DNA from: Callipepla californica brunnescens
Lineage: Eukaryota > Chordata > Aves > Galliformes > Odontophoridae
Assembly: GCA_023055505.1 (NCBI GenBank)
Contig: JALIRH010000007.1
Coordinates: 14,139,773 to 14,203,772, forward strand
Reading direction: 5' to 3'
Length of the DNA: 64,000 nucleotides
Shown here: piece after piece, positions 48,161 through 60,700 of the stretch
Numbering within the stretch: position 1 is the stretch's first letter
Layout: every line of letters starts with the position of its first letter
Translations under genes and position numbers: made by a program
Notes under the pieces: model-generated
Told to the model about the DNA's origin: nothing
Seen by the model: the letters and a program-made list of their open reading frames with translations, nothing else
Database searches by the model: none

Positions 48161-51100
48161 CATTTTTTCCTTGTATTTATGCTTTTATGACTTTGCTTCT
48201 CAAATAGCTTTTCCCTACTAGATCTTGTCTTCATATTAGATTTTTTCCTGTCTGATGAGAAATTTTGCAGTTTTTAAAACAACAAAAAAAAATTATTTAA
48301 TGAGGAAATAGCTCCTAAGGGCCTGATTTCACATCTGCCTGCATAAATTATGATTATCTGCTCAGAAGCTAGAGTAAAACAAGTTTCAAATTCATCATCA
48401 GTGTGCCCTGAAACTAAAATTTCATAGCAAGCGGTGCCAGCAAAGTTGAATAGTTTTACTTCAAGTAGCGGGGGTAACTTTTTTTAGTTATATTATCTCA
48501 CTGAGAGAGAATGAAAAATAATTGAAAAGTGTGAGCTGTACTATTAGTCTTCCATATATTAATATTTTAATTCAATTGATTAATATTTTAATCAATTTAT
48601 TTTTCAACATAACTCTTTTTTAATAGAAATTTATTCACCATATACTCATTTTCAGTGGTCTACCAAGGCAAAACAGCAGAGGAATGAGACAGATGGAGGA
48701 TGAAAACTAATTCTCATCAATATTACCTGTTGCAGCCATATTCGGTGCTATAAGATGAAGCCATCTACAAAATATAAAGACTGCTTCTTTCTGTACAGGA
48801 GATGTCTAAATTTAGCATTATTCTTCTGTTGTAGCAGGTCAGACTAGATTAGATCTGTTAGGTGACTGGCATATTAATTCAGTTTTTAACTGTGAAATTA
48901 TAACTTGGTGTAGGTTTCAGCATATATACTGGTACGTATCTCCTTCCTGGGAGTCTTTCCTTACATAACAATGCCCCACTGCTCTCCTCCATGAATCTGG
49001 AGATCTAAATCCTTCTGCAGTTGTTAGACTTTTTTTCATTCAGTCAATATTACCCTTACACCAAATGACTCCTGTACAAAACATTTATTTCTTCCTACAC
49101 TCTCGTATCTCTTTTATCACTGCGTAAGATTTTTCTTCAGTTTGGAATTATACTCAGCTCTGTCAAGTTAGTTGATGTACTTTTTACACTTTATGAACAA
49201 TCTAGATTAATTAGATTAATTACTGCAGTATTTTGCTCTTTGCCAGGCTGTCTGGATTTGTATTCCCTGCCCCCCTTTATAGAAAATTCTGGTATTCTCT
49301 CAGGTTTTAACTCAAAGCGGGAAAACACTGAAAGAAAGCCAAATGCCCAAGAGCATATGTTAAAGTCAAGTCTTGTGTGAGCAATTAAGGGATGTCTACA
49401 CTTGATTCCAGGCAAATCAGCACCATTCAAAATCTTGATCGTCACATCCTTACAGTTTACATCTTTGTCCATGAGCATACTATTTATAAAGGATTTGCAC
49501 CAAGGGTAGGTTACAGGCTGAAGTTAGCAGTGACTACTCCAGAATTTACAGCAATAAGAAATCCATGTCAGTGAACACAGAGTGTTTTAAGTTCATGCTA
49601 TGTAAAGGCTATGCTTATATTTAATCACTAGTAAATAATCTGGATGAACAATAATAACAGCAGTATAGAGAAAGAAATGTTAAATATATGCATGACAATA
49701 GATGCAAAGGCAATGATCATCTTCTTACACAAAAAGCAAAAGCAAAAAAAATTGTTACAATTTGTATTGTACAAAAAAAATAAAAGAAGCAGATTTCAAC
49801 TTTACTTTTAATTTTCTCTGTCCAAGTTTTCATGTGTTGCTGTAATACTTCCAGTTTGAGTATTTTCTTAGGTTAGAATTTTCAGAAAGGCCTAAAGGCA
49901 CTTGAGATAAAGGTTAATTGGATTTAGGTGTCTAGGCATTTTAAAAATCCCATTAGATTCCACTCTGTAATCTTTAACTACCACTGAAAAATACTTTCCT
50001 TCAAATTGAATTGATACGGAGTTAAGGAAATGTAGAGCAGAGCTGAAGCTGGTAGGCCTCCTGGCTGCAAACTCATTTTTGCTCTCTAGTGGCCAAATTC
50101 CTAACTATTCAAAGGAAAAGGAAATGAATCATAAAATTAGGTGGGAAAACAATGCATAATACTTATGAATTTGGAATTAGGTAGATATTTATTAAATAAC
50201 TACATATCACAACGGAGTCCAATACTAGGAAAACAAATTCAGTCAGAAGTGTTAAAGTGATGAAGAAGGTAGATTTTCTACTTAGATTAGCTTCTACTTA
50301 ACCCCTCAAAGATCCTGAGTCTAAATCAATTTTTATTCATTAGGTTATAGGACTACAACCTTTCAACTGTTGCCTACATGTCCCACCATGACTCAATATT
50401 CATTATCTTCTTGTCATTATTTTACTTTCCTCAGCTTTTCTTGCTCTTAAACTGCTCTTCAAAAGTCTACAGCCTGCTGCTTTATTTTCCCTGACATATC
50501 AATCATTTGAAGAGGAACCTCATCTCCAAAGCATGAATAGCTTCACCATAATAAAATGTTTTACTTTCAGAAAGAAATCATCTGCTTAACTAGGTCATAT
50601 ATAGTGCAGTATAAAAAGTATCAAGTTGTTTATTTTTGCAAGATGGATTCTACAATTTACCAAGTAATTTTCACTGAATTCTCTAGAGTGGCACCCATTA
50701 ATGTCAACTGAAAATTTGTCCCATAATCTGTCTTCATTTCTGCACTATTTATTTATTTTCTTAATCTTGGTTTCTCCTGGACACTGATGTGGAAATATGG
50801 GCAATAGGTATTTTAAATCATAATGTATCTGTGAAAACTAAGCAGTGGACCTGCAAAAAAGCCAATCTTTCAACCAACTGTGCTGAAAAACAGTATAAGA
50901 GAAGACTTTGATTTATTTGCAGTCAGCTTTTCATGAAAAAATTCCAATATAATCATATTGGGGTGGAGTCAAAATGTTACCACACTTCCTCATTATTAAT
51001 TAATTTAAATCTCAAGGGTTCCTGAATCTCCTATGGATAACTGACAACTTCATTTTGTACTTTGTAACAGAATACTATATGATAGCATAAAAAAAAAAAG

Positions 51101-51660
51101 ATCTATGAACATATTAATTAGCTTAGCTTTCCGAACAATCCTTTGAAATTTGCTTTTTAAACAACAAAGATTTTCATATGATACAGAAAAACCTTGAATT
51201 TGGTTTGATTACTGTTGTACATATTTTTATGATTATATATTTAATTCTAAAGTAATTTTAAACAGAAATGTATGTTACTTGAATGTTTAAATTTATATAG
51301 CTTTTAGTACTGACATGCATTAGTAATCTGCTTTGCTGGCTGACATGGATTTTTAGATTTCTTTCCATCCACAGCACATCAGATCACTTCCACTTTTATA
51401 ATTGTAGCATTAAGCATATTTACTTTACAATGTGTTTATGAGTGTTTGTCAGTACTAACTACTACATGTATACGTAGATACATTCATTTTTGTGTTCATA
51501 TATGTATATGTGCACAGGCGCTTCTGTAGCTGTAGGATGTGAGGAATAGGATGTGGGGTTTATAATCACACAGACAGAGCTATTGAAGATTCTCAGATAC
51601 CTAAGGATTTAGAAACAGCACAAGATTGTGAGAGGTAAAACAAAAGAGATACTAAGATTT

Positions 51661-51720
51661 CCCACTCCCCTTCCCTCCCTTACCATCCCCTCGCCTCCCC
51701 TCCCCTCCTCTCCCTCTCCT
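51661..51720. repeat. C-rich pyrimidine tract
   Basis: Sixty bases of nearly pure C and T with many CCC and CCCC runs. The minus strand therefore carries a row of GGG/GGGG runs separated by one or two bases, the plan of a G-quadruplex-forming sequence. It stands out in an AT-rich region. Confidence 0.93.
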
Positions 51721-52640
51721 TGATTTTACTGAATTATTGCTCATGCATTTCTTTTTCTTAATTTTTCTTCTGTAAGCTTCTTCCTTTCTTCACTTGATCT
51801 TTTGTAAATGTTTCTTTTTTTTTTTCCAGCTGACGAACAGCTAGGAATAACATGCAATATGTGCTACAGATCCTTTCAGTGGTTCATGAGAAAGCTTATT
51901 TTCGATCCAACATTGCTGCATATACAATGCAGTCTTTATTAATAATGTTTTAACAGAATTTCAATATCTTTTCCTTTACAAATGTGGGAGATATTAGGAT
52001 AATGTAATTATAGATCAAGAAGTCTCTGCAATATTTTGTATTTCTTAATGGACCATATGATTTAATAATACAACCACTGTATTTTTGTGTATTAATGTCA
52101 TGATATGTATAAAAAAGTCAGTTGACATTTAATCCTTTGAAAATATAAAGTTATTCTTCCTGAAGAAAATGAAAAGTAAGGAATCCCATCACAGATTTCA
52201 TGTTTGCAAAAAGCACTAGTTCACTGAGAAAGCTCAAAAACAGACAAACAAAAAGACACAACATAACCCAACCAAAAGAAAATCAAGAACAAAAACCACC
52301 CAAGTAGTAAAATCCTTGGAGCAGACAAAATAAAGTCTTCAAATATAATTTTTGATATGTACAATTTTCTAGAAAACCCAAACCTTATATTATCAGCAGG
52401 TTAGAGCCTGAAGCAATTGTAACAAGCAATGAACCTAAGGTTCCCAGTATCTAAAGACATGGAAGTTCATCTGTGCTTTCTGTCTTTCTTTATAGTGTTA
52501 ACTCTGATAACTAGCATTTTAAATGATGCTTTACAAAGTCTGAGTTCTTTTCTCACTGGAATCATCACACAACAACCCCTCCAGGTAAAGAGAAATTTCT
52601 CTCTGTACCATTTTCCACAGGAGAACAGAAACATACAAAA

Positions 52641-52879
52641 GATGGAGACAGACTCTTCCCTGAGGTACAGGACAAAAGCACAAAGTGTGCTGGTGACAAG
52701 TTGTACCTGAGGGAACTGCAGCTGAGTACAAATAAGTTCTTCATCATGAGAGTGGTGAGGCCCTGGAGCAGGTTGCCCAGAGAGGCTGTGAGATATTTAT
52801 CCCTGGAGACTTCCAGAACTCAACTGGATATGAGCCTTTCGGCAACCTGATCTGGTTTTGAAGTTAACTTTGCTTTGAA
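52641..52879 (+). mobile_element. CR1 fragment, plus strand
   Basis: GAGAGTGGTGAGGCCCTGGAGCAGG, TTGCCCAGAGAGGCTGTGAG, CCTGGAGACTTCCAGAACTC and GGCAACCTGATCTGG match the CR1 3' untranslated region in plus sense. The terminal ATTCTATGATTCT repeat is not seen, so the 3' tip is lost or decayed. Confidence 0.88.
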
Positions 52880-53016
52880 ATATCAGATAGAATCCCTCAA
52901 TGCAGATTTTTTCCCTTTTTTCCTTTTTTATTTTCCTCTTATTTGGTACACTACAGTTTTAATCAGCCAAGTTGTGTTAATTCACTATAAATAATTTCAT
53001 TTATCTTTTTTGTAGA
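52880..53016. other. spacer between two oppositely oriented CR1 pieces
   Basis: A short T-rich stretch (52908-52940) and unique sequence. Confidence 0.6.
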
Positions 53017-53336
53017 ACAAACAAGCCCAACTCCTTCAATCTTTCTTCATAGTAGAGGGTTGGAGACAACCCTCTGATCATAATCATGGCCCTCATCTCG
53101 ACCCACTCCAAAAGCTACTCATCCTTCTAGTGCTGGGAGCTTTAGGTCTGGATGCAGTACTGCAGATAGAGACTCAAAACGGCAGAGCAGAAGAGGACAA
53201 TCATCTCCCTCCCCCTGCAGGCCACACTTCTTTTGATGCAGCTCAGGATACTGTTGTCCTTCTGCACTGCAAGAAAACACTGCTGATGCTGGATGATGAA
53301 GGAGGAATGATGTACAACAAGCAGGATTTTTCAGTA
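53017..53336 (-). mobile_element. CR1 ORF2 fragment, minus strand
   Basis: AACAAACAAGCCCAACTCC, CTTCATAGTAGAGGGTTGGAG, CTCATCTCGACCCACTCCAAAAGC, TCTGGATGCAGTACTGCAG and CAGGATACTGTTGTCCTTCTG match the complement of the C-terminal coding part of CR1. The conserved tail region is absent, so this is an internal piece. Frames on both strands at 53119-53375 come from it. Confidence 0.92.
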
Positions 53337-53860
53337 CCCTCACGGCTTCCTCCTCTTCTATATTTTCTCAGTTAAAAAAAAAAAAAGATAATTTTTTTTT
53401 ATTATTATTATTTTATTTTTCCATTTTAACCAAACTTGTCATGTGTCACTGGTAGAAATGTGGACTTGTTTTCTGGAATTAAGTCATTATGTTCTTTTTG
53501 CCAAGACCTGTATTTTAGGCTTTGACTGAAATTTTCAGCCCCTTGAGGATTAGAAAACTAGGAAAGCTTAGATCAGTAAACAGTAGAGAGACGCTAAGTT
53601 CAGTGAAAACTTCATACATTTATTCAGTGTTCACTGTTCAAAAACCCTATGTAGTCCTATAATCAAAATGAAGCTGCTTCATTTAGCCACCTGCAGGAAT
53701 TCTACAGACCAAGATCTCATCCTTGGTCACAAATCATAATAAGCTTGTTTCTGACTATTGCCTCTAAAAACCATCCCAAGTACTTACAAATTAAACCTAT
53801 CATTTCACCCTTTGTGCAAGACACTGCCATATCCACATTCTGTGAACAAGTATTCATATA
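53337..53860. other. AT-rich spacer
   Basis: Contains an A-run followed by T-rich and ATT-repeat sequence (53373-53420). Otherwise nothing is recognised. Confidence 0.6.
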
Positions 53861-54058
53861 AACTTCTTTATGGTAAGGGTGACAGAGCACTGGAACAGGT
53901 TGCCCAGGGAGGTTGTGAAGTCTCTTTCTATGGAGATATTCAAGACCCATCTGGAGGCCTACCTGTTTGATCTATTGTAGGGTACCTGCTCTAGAAGGGG
54001 AGTTGAACTCGGTGATCTCTTGAGATCCCTTCCAACCCGTGCAATTCTGTGTTTCTGC
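53861..54058 (+). mobile_element. CR1 3' end, about 200 bases, plus strand
   Basis: CTTTATGGTAAGGGTGACAG, GCACTGGAACAGGTTGCCCA, GGGAGGTTGTGAAGTCTC, GAGATATTCAAGACCCATC, TGATCTCTTGAGATCCCTTCC and GCAATTCTGTGTTTCTG follow a CR1 3' end to its terminal repeat. It is fairly intact and severely 5' truncated. Confidence 0.94.
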
Positions 54059-55762
54059 ATCATTTACTTCAAAACTGAAAGTTTTACTCATTCTATCTGC
54101 AGTAATGAGATTAATGGCAGTAAAGACAGCCTAGAAACAGAATAGGTTACTTTTTTTTTAATATTTCCTCTAAGATATCATCTAAGATTCCTCTGTCTTA
54201 CTAAGTCATTATGAGTTACTTGGGATTTTATGCAAGCAACAATAATCCCTGCAGCAGTATTGCAGGAGGGCAGTAACATTAACTATGCTATGACTGTGTC
54301 TGTAAATCTCCAGCTCCTAGAAGCTTCTGGCTAACTGCTAAAGTCAACATCATTATTAATATAAAAAAATGGGAAAACAAACAAACAAGAAAATCTTAAA
54401 TTTCAGGTTATAATCTGACCTTTAAAACCAACAATAAACTAGGAATACATAGTCGATTATACATGACAATGTCTTTATTTAGAATGTATTTATATATACC
54501 TTTTGTGATAACATTTAGCATATTTTCATAGCTTCTGACCACAATTTCTGACATTATTCTTGTTACATAAGTATGGTAAGATTATGTATTTCAACTGTGG
54601 AATAATATTTTTGATTGTGTGGTTTCTGGTTGCCTCAAATTATTCTATCTTCAAAGTTAAATGAGGTTGGAAATAAAAATCAAGAAATTGTGTCTGCCAA
54701 TTATAGCATCTCAATACATTGACTTAATAATTCTGTTTTCTGAGTTGTACCTGTTGTGTCCATTTTAATACGAGATTGTCTGAAATGCTGCTTAACTGAG
54801 AGGCAAATAGAGAATGTGGGAAATATTTCCACATTATGTTTATTCTGGATTTTTCTGCACCAATCCAAAGTGTTTTGTTTTGTTTTGTTTTTCTCAAAAG
54901 CCTTCAAGTGTAGATACCAATTACCGTAAAAATATAAACATATTAAAATAAAATGTGCATATTAACATAGCAATAAGCTAAACTGAGAGTTTCTTACTCA
55001 TCCATATTTTGATACTTATTGTTATAATTTTCCTACTTCTTTCTTCCCTGGTGTCAGTGTCCACCTTTCCAACACAATTCCTGTATATCTTCCCACCTTA
55101 CTCTCTATGGACTCAGTGCCATTCAGACATAAGTGATAAGAGGATAATTCAACCACACTATATGGAAATTTGACTTGTACTTTGGTTTCATATGATCAAA
55201 CAAACAAAATTTCAATTAAATATTATATGCACATAGAAATATGAATATGACAATTAAACAAGTTAAAAAATTCCCCCAACAGTAAAACCTTTCCTAATAA
55301 ACTTTCAGTACTTCCAAATTATATAACATAAACCAAACATAAAGCAAAAAAAAAAAAAGTGAATTGTACTATTTAATAACCACTGTTTTTAGAGGATATC
55401 ATTATAGAGTCAGGTCTGCCTGCAAACACACTTTTGGTTATCTCACTGCTTGAATTATATAAATTATTTTCATTTCTATATGCAGCAAGGGATGAAAGTT
55501 AATTGCCTGTTATTATTTTAAAGCAAGAATGAGTGGATACTGTCTGGTGTAGCAGAGAATGAGATTTTTAAGCAAGAAAATGAACTCTCATATATGTTAT
55601 ATTTCATATTTCCAAATAGAAAAAACATCTTTTATACTTCACCAACGTAAATGTATTCATTGGAAAGAACTGTTACAGAAGCTGATTTAAGGTTATCAGA
55701 GAATGAAGTTGAAAACGACCTACTAACTTGCAAAGTACAGCTGTGGAGTCCACAATGTTTAA
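54059..55762. other. AT-rich unique DNA, nothing recognised
   Basis: Only short A-rich and T-rich runs were seen. It ends at the left target-duplication copy of the next LTR. Confidence 0.55.
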
Positions 55763-55767
55763 GAATT
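55763..55767. repeat. left copy of the 5-base target duplication GAATT
   Basis: GAATT stands directly before the LTR and recurs perfectly at 56343-56347 directly after it. Confidence 0.9.
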
Positions 55768-56342
55768 TGTCATGGTTTTATGATTTTTGGTACTGGTATT
55801 CCACATCATAACATCATGTATTGCATTAAGAGTTAAAGAGCTAATACTCCAGCCCCATGGATCATTGATAATTCCAGGTATACCTGTCTCAGAAGAGAAG
55901 AAGCACTACATTCCCCAGAGGACTTTGTGATGCTTTGTATTTTTACGTGTTTTCCACTCAGAGGGAACAGATAAAAAACTGTCTGCGGTCACGGGACACT
56001 CTCTTTCCTTCGGAATCGACTCAGCAGTGGGTGCTCGCTGCCGTATCGCCTTCAGCGTTAGCGTAAGGCCTTCGGTTTATCGGACACTCTCTCTTGCTCA
56101 TTTTATTTGATTCATTAGCCTCAATTCCAATTATATTGTATTATATTCTGTTATTTTGCTTTCTGATATCTTATTTAGTAAATTAGCTTTCCTCCTCAGA
56201 TCGTTGCCGCTGTTTTGTTTCTAGGCCCATCTCCCTTTTCCCTTTTCCTTTTTTCCTTGCCCTTTCCTGGGGCGTGGGTCCGTGGGTCCCCCGCACCAAT
56301 CGTCACGGAACCGGGCCGATCCAGCCCGGTAAACCATTGACA
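55768..56342 (+). mobile_element. young ERVL-type solo LTR, 575 bases
   Basis: The LTR starts TGTCATGG and ends CATTGACA and is flanked by perfect GAATT repeats. The 5-base duplication supports ERVL, since ERV1 usually makes 4 and ERVK 6. It is collinear with the LTR at 30826-31399 over its whole length, with about 25 differences by eye (roughly 95% identity), including a 3-4 base variable patch after the TATA-like box and changes in the pyrimidine tract. No internal genes are present. The short plus frame ending at 55836 matches the start of the LTR at 30826 and is not a gene. Confidence 0.95.
55970..55977 (+). promoter_or_regulatory. TATA-like box of the solo LTR
   Basis: GATAAAAA sits about 200 bases from the LTR start, at the same place as in the copy at 30826. 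Confidence 0.5.
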
Positions 56343-56347
56343 GAATT
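56343..56347. repeat. right copy of the 5-base target duplication GAATT
   Basis: It directly follows the terminal CA of the LTR and matches the left copy. Confidence 0.9.
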
Positions 56348-57692
56348 TTCTTTACATACTGGGAAAGTTATAGATGTTACAGGCTTCTTCATTTCCCAGA
56401 AATTATTAATCATATTAAAAGGAAAATAAAAAACTTACGAACACAAAAGATGGACCTAGAAGAGAAAAACAAAGCAGCAAAGAGAGATCTTCATACCTAT
56501 TAAAGGCTGAGTCAGTTTAACACGTAAGAGTGTTCTAATAATATACATTTTAATATACGATTTTAACATTAATCGGCCTTCTAATTCCCTATGCGTCATA
56601 AAATGTGCTAAAAACAAAGCAAAGAATCCGTGAATATCTCCCACTTCATTCTAAGTATAAAGTATATTATATGACTTAAAAATGTGCACTACTAAACCTT
56701 TCAGAAAAAACAAAACAAAACAAAACAAAATAACTGAATTGGCTGAAGCCCAAAACTCTGAAAAATATGTGAAGTAGTTTGATGAAAACAGGAGGAGAGA
56801 AGCTCCACTTATATTTATCCAGTCAAGAATTCATATTTGTTGGAACTACTCAAATGCTGTCTCTATGGACATATTTCTGAGTTACATGCAATTATCCACC
56901 TTCTCCAGATCTTTCTTTAAATGAATGTATTTTAATCATAGATATTTTTGTTGAGAATATCAAACTACAACATCCACGTAACACTGCCATTTGACAATTC
57001 AGTCTGTAATAAATAAAAAGGAAACTTGTTGACAGTGAAAGGTATATAAGAGTATCAAATCAACAGAGGTGTTAATGACTGTGAACAAAGTGACATTCTC
57101 TATATAACAGTCACATTCTAAATTAGGTGCTGTGAGTGGGAGAAAACTACTGAGAGCTACTTACTCTCCTTAAAAATGTAGGGTTATATAAGGGAAGCAC
57201 ATGTATCACTGAAGCCTAGTAGTTGAGGATTTATTATAAATCTGAAAGAAAAAAGGTCCTTTAGTGATCAAAAAGCTATTACATTTGTAAAGGCAAGACA
57301 AGTCAAGGAAAAATGAGAGAAATAAGATAATGAAAGAATGAACATCTCCACTCATTAGCTTTAGCTTCTCATTTTGATATAAGGAATTATTTTGTTAAAT
57401 CCCAACATATATCAAAGTGTTGACTTTACAGTTAACCCCATCACCACCAACCGGTATTTACCTGAAAAAACACATTTTTGCATAAACACATCTGAGTGTT
57501 AAAAAGTTGAGTTTGGGAGGGAGTCGGGCAAAGAGAAAGAAAAAAGTTCCAAGAAGTGTTCCAGGCAGCATATTTTCTCAATACTTCTGCATTTTTAAAG
57601 CCAACTTGTGAGCAACATTAGCTGTAAAAGTGTAACAAATAGATAAAGGCTGCTGTGTTGTCAGGTTTTCATGCATTTTCTTTTCCTTTTCC

Positions 57693-57711
57693 TTTTTTTT
57701 TTTTTTTTTTT
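57693..57711. repeat. poly-T run (19 T)
   Basis: An uninterrupted T run after a CTTTTC-type stretch. No retroposed body was identified. Confidence 0.93.
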
Positions 57712-57774
57712 ACATTTTTCATTTGACCTTCCCAGCATTATAAGTAATTGTTTATTTTCCTCATAGGAACCAGA

Positions 57775-57798
57775 AAAACAAACAAACAAACAAACAAA
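57775..57798. repeat. (AAAC)n run
   Basis: Five AAAC units on the plus strand following AGAAA. Confidence 0.9.
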
Positions 57799-60700
57799 GC
57801 CACAGAAGGTAAAGAACAAGCTATTTGCCTGAAGTAAAGCACTTTTTCTACTTTATAGGTTACTTGACTTGTTCGGGTACATGACTCATGGTTTCAGATG
57901 AGTATTACAGTAAAATAAGCTGCGTAATTGACCTGTCAGTAACATCCTCTTTGCCCACTCCTCTCGCATTTACTGCAGAACATGTTGACACTGCATGCAG
58001 TATGTTCTTCTGTGCTGGATGAGAGAATGCATCCTGACTGCCAAATTATGGGGAACCACCAACTATACAAAAAGGGAAAAGTTAGCTCCTACATAGATGG
58101 CTAGATGCACTCTTTGTCATCTCAGTGACGACTCCATCTGAGTGTAACAATGTTTTTAGGTTGAAATGTTACTCATTACCAAGACACTAGCTTTCAACCT
58201 GGAGAGTACTTAAAAAATGCATTCTTAATACCAGCAAGGCACTTAATGAATTAACTAATCTTTCACATTTATGTTTATTGGCTTAATTAATCGTTTCCTT
58301 CTGAACACTTGAAGCGCAGTTCAAATATCACAAATATATATGTGCTCATGTCGTGAAGTGTATATAACAGATGTAAATCTGAATTATTAACTATTTCTTC
58401 TTGAATCTTGGCAAAAAAAAAAAAAATAGAATAAGGTATTCTTCCCTCAACATTTTTTTTCCCTCCTTCATTCTTGAAACCTATGACTTGGCATCTTGCT
58501 TTATACAAGAAATGAAATATTGGAGTTCTATCTATTGCATACTATTGTACTGTTTCATTTATCTATATTAATTAGTGTGTGCTGAGATACACAGAATTCA
58601 AGGGAATGTAGAAATGGATTGTTAAGACGATACTTCTGGTATATTTTAGAAATAAATTCAAAAGCCATGTATATTCTTTCATTATTAGCTCCTCTTTACG
58701 CATATGTTGGAGTTGTTTCTTGACAGTGGAGTATTTCTAGGTCATCTAGAAACTGAATTATGAATCACATAAGAATTAAGCTCAAGATATTTAGCCTAAA
58801 CTCAATCTTAGAACAAATTCAATGTGTTTCAGATAAGACAATGACTTTAAATCTTCTTTCTTCAGAATTAATTATTTGAATATTGAGTTTTATTATTTAA
58901 CATATTGAAAAAAATTATTAGTTACTTGATTTCATTGAGAAAATTAGAGCTAAATGTTATTTTGCATTTAAATGTGATTTTGTATAGATTTTTAGTCAAA
59001 GTTCACAGTGAAATAAATGAACATAATAGCTGATAAATTTAATGAGTTGAAACACTGTAGTGTATTTTACTGAAAAACATCAGCCTGATAATACAAGAGA
59101 TATGAGCACACTTTGTCCAATTGCTACACTTGTTTTGTCCTACTTAGAATAACCTAAAAACAATGGAAATGATCTATTCTGGAGCAATTTAATTGACATA
59201 TCATAAATGCACTTGGACTGTGATTTAATAGCATGAATTCAAGATGAGGCAGCACAGTCTTTAAGTTCCTTTGAATTGAAACTAAATCCTGCACCTAAGG
59301 ATTTTGAAGAGCTTTTTGATAGTTGCCTTTTATTTTTAAGTCCAAAATAACTAACTTAAGAATCTGGCTTGCAGAACTTATTTGGACAAAATTCTTAGTA
59401 TCAGATCTGAAGCTGTTAATAAGCCTGTGGCAGGTATTTTAATAGACTAGACAACTGTCAAAAAGTGTTATTCTAAATTAGAAACCTTAGAGAATACTGG
59501 ACAGACACAGAAGATTATATCCTTTTAAGTTTTCCATCGCCAACCTTTCATTTTTGTACCTATTAAACTGATTCCTCTGTGTCCTAGCAGCAGATAGACC
59601 AGCTCAGAAACCTCTAAAATTTTTGCCAGTGTTGATAAAAATTTTCTTGATTTTTCTTCTTTTCAAAATAAGCTCTCAGAGCTTGCACTAGACACAAAGA
59701 TCCAAAGCGGAGTTTTATTTTCCAATTCTGTATTTTCCATGGACTGGATTCTAGTTAGCTCATTCTGCATTACATAGTCTCTGTAGCTCCCCCAGATGCC
59801 TCAGGAACCTTTTCAGAAGCTGTGCTGAAGTTAAGTCTGCAATCACACTTAGTACCGGCATTCACTGATCCATCCCAAACCTCTCAAAATCAGCCTCCAG
59901 CATTGCACACAATAATTAACAGTTTAATGGCCCACAGAATTATTCACATTCTGCAAAGCATCTTTATAAGTACGCTAAATTTAGAAACAAATAGAAGGTT
60001 CAGGGAAAAAAACAACATAAACATTCTCCTCAAAATACTCTTTAACAAGTCTGTGCGTGCATCCTTCAAAATCTCTATAGAGTTTTCAGTCCTACTTCTG
60101 CCTGCCATCTGCATCAAAGAATCTCAAATAACATTCCTGTTCCTTCCTTCAGCTATCCCACTTAGGAACAACATTTTCTTTCCTGTTTCCCCCTGACAGA
60201 TTACTCATTTATTAACCCAAGCACTGTTAAAATGGCAAGAGTCGGATTCTCAAGATTTAAGTAAGAAAATCACCACTGTAAGTTCCAAGACTACCTAGAG
60301 AGGTTCCATGCAGGTAGAGTAGTAGATGTAGGCACAGTGGATACTAAGTCGTGATGTAATGAGGAATTATATAACAAAGAAAGCATAATCATACTTTTGG
60401 AGATACTGAAATCAAAAGGGCCTTTGCACAGAAATTCAGTGAAGTTGCTCATTCTACATAATTCAGGGATGTTTGTAATATGAAGTCATATAGAACCACA
60501 AAGGAGTCTTGCCACCAAAACCCAACACAAGCTGAAATTGCAGACTTTTATGAGTTTAACTTCATATATATTGGCACGGAAATATTTGATTTCCAGGTGA
60601 TTTCAAAAGAATCTTCATTTCTGTGGCTTTAACCAAAATCTACAGGGAGCCTCATCACAATTGTCTGGTGAAAGTAGTATTTCCACTGCTGAATTCAGTG

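Larger units (their letters stand above)
45753..52640. other. about 6.9 kb of AT-rich DNA, no gene seen
   Basis: I see simple repeats at 47698-47720, 48045-48160 and 51661-51720, and no identifiable transposon. The frame at 46898-47269 (123 codons, plus) lies in a GC-richer stretch with no recognisable domain. The block 51100-51420 has a mixed composition that could be conserved non-coding DNA. Confidence 0.5.

Noticed and set aside
30826..56342. One 25 kb provirus bounded by the two similar LTRs
   Set aside because: Each LTR has its own different 5-base flanking duplication (CTTTA/TTTTA against GAATT), and the sequence between holds CR1, an LTR and unique DNA but no retroviral genes. They are two independent solo LTRs.
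59822..60196. A 124-codon plus-strand gene
   Set aside because: The longest frame outside repeats, but composition and lack of domain, promoter or splice support fit chance in 64 kb of AT-rich DNA.
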